DNA of 23,402 bases, from NCBI GenBank assembly GCA_965662545.1, contig CBFIHZ010000045.1:1-23402 (forward strand). The letters run 5' to 3'. This DNA comes from CPC320 sp002684375. GTDB taxonomy: Bacteria > Pseudomonadota > Alphaproteobacteria > Rhodobacterales > Rhodobacteraceae. The translations under genes and the position numbers were made by a program. This document shows positions 23,167-23,402 of the stretch, one piece after another (within the stretch, counting starts at the first letter, position 1; each line of letters opens with the position of its first letter). The notes beneath the pieces were generated by a model. That model was not told the DNA's origin and made no database searches. It worked only from the letters and a program-made list of their open reading frames with translations.

Positions 23167-23402
23167 ATGGCAACAGGAACGCATATCCGCACCTATTTTG
23201 AGGGTCGCTGGCACGATGGAAATGTTGCTATTATGCATGCGGCCGATCACGGTGCTTGGTTGGGCAGTGGCGTGTTTGACGGCGCGCGCAGCGTCAACGG
23301 CTTAACCCCAGACTTGGCCGCCCATTGTGAGCGGGTCAACCGCTCGGCTGAGGCGATGATGCTGACCCCAACGGTCAGTACAGATGACATGGTGGAGATC
23401 GT
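23167..23402 (+). CDS. Branched-chain amino acid aminotransferase, N-terminal part (runs off right edge)
   Basis: ATG 23167, preceded by AAGGG, opens a frame that continues to the edge (78 codons). It begins MATGTHIRTYFEGRWHDGNV, and the segment DHGAWLGSGVFDGARSVNG with a following HCERVNRSAEAM is typical of class-IV PLP aminotransferases of the IlvE/BCAT type. These transfer amino groups between branched-chain amino acids and 2-oxoglutarate. The PLP lysine lies beyond the window. D-amino-acid aminotransferase-like relatives share this opening, so the exact substrate is inferred. Confidence 0.85.
   Translation, partial: MATGTHIRTYFEGRWHDGNVAIMHAADHGAWLGSGVFDGARSVNGLTPDLAAHCERVNRSAEAMMLTPTVSTDDMVEI

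Overview
The window looks like a chromosomal segment of a marine-type alphaproteobacterium, most likely Rhodobacterales (Roseobacter group). This rests on gene content and order: rpmH-rnpA-yidD-ttcA-yidC-MOSC-yihA-argB, a complete aapJQMP amino-acid ABC transporter, an ATP12-type F1 assembly chaperone and moderate GC. The genus cannot be fixed from sequence alone; a Planktomarina/RCA-like lineage is only a guess. Most of the window is well-packed housekeeping DNA, with many 4-base ATGA/GTGA overlaps.

Left end (1-570): the first 45 codons of a tyrosine-recombinase-like integrase run off the left edge. Next to it are a 29-bp copy of the 3' end of tRNA-Arg(ACG), a short run of Ns (assembly gap) and the intact tRNA-Arg gene. 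This is the layout of an integrative element at a tRNA attachment site, complicated by the gap. 740-2119 (-) is a membrane sensor histidine kinase with no adjacent response regulator. 2399-2865 (+) is a clearly decayed AHSA1/SRPBCC gene with three in-frame stops and a frameshift.

3039-9211 (+): a consensus sigma-70 promoter drives rpmH-rnpA-yidD, followed by ttcA, yidC (membrane protein insertase), a MOSC-domain protein, the GTPase yihA/engB and argB. 9398-10536 (+): a cysteine-rich ferredoxin-like protein overlaps a SixA-type histidine phosphatase.

10566-14985 (-): aapJ-aapQ-aapM-aapP, a broad-range L-amino-acid uptake system. A 16-bp perfect stem-loop after aapJ probably sets the excess of binding protein over the membrane components. 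15193-17970 (-): crcB-rluC-like-HAD-ATP12, four genes joined by 4-base overlaps. 18157-21604 (-): a rhomboid-fold protein lacking the catalytic Ser/His, a periplasmic Deg-type protease and rarA. 21690-22736 (+) is trpS, and the right edge holds the start of a branched-chain aminotransferase gene. Between them is a 430-bp region with a possible gene remnant.

I see no clear evidence of an undescribed multi-gene system, and no CRISPR array or toxin-antitoxin or defence cluster. The strongest points for a second look are the tRNA-Arg integration site, the AHSA1 pseudogene, the aapJ/aapQ stem-loop and the catalytically dead rhomboid.
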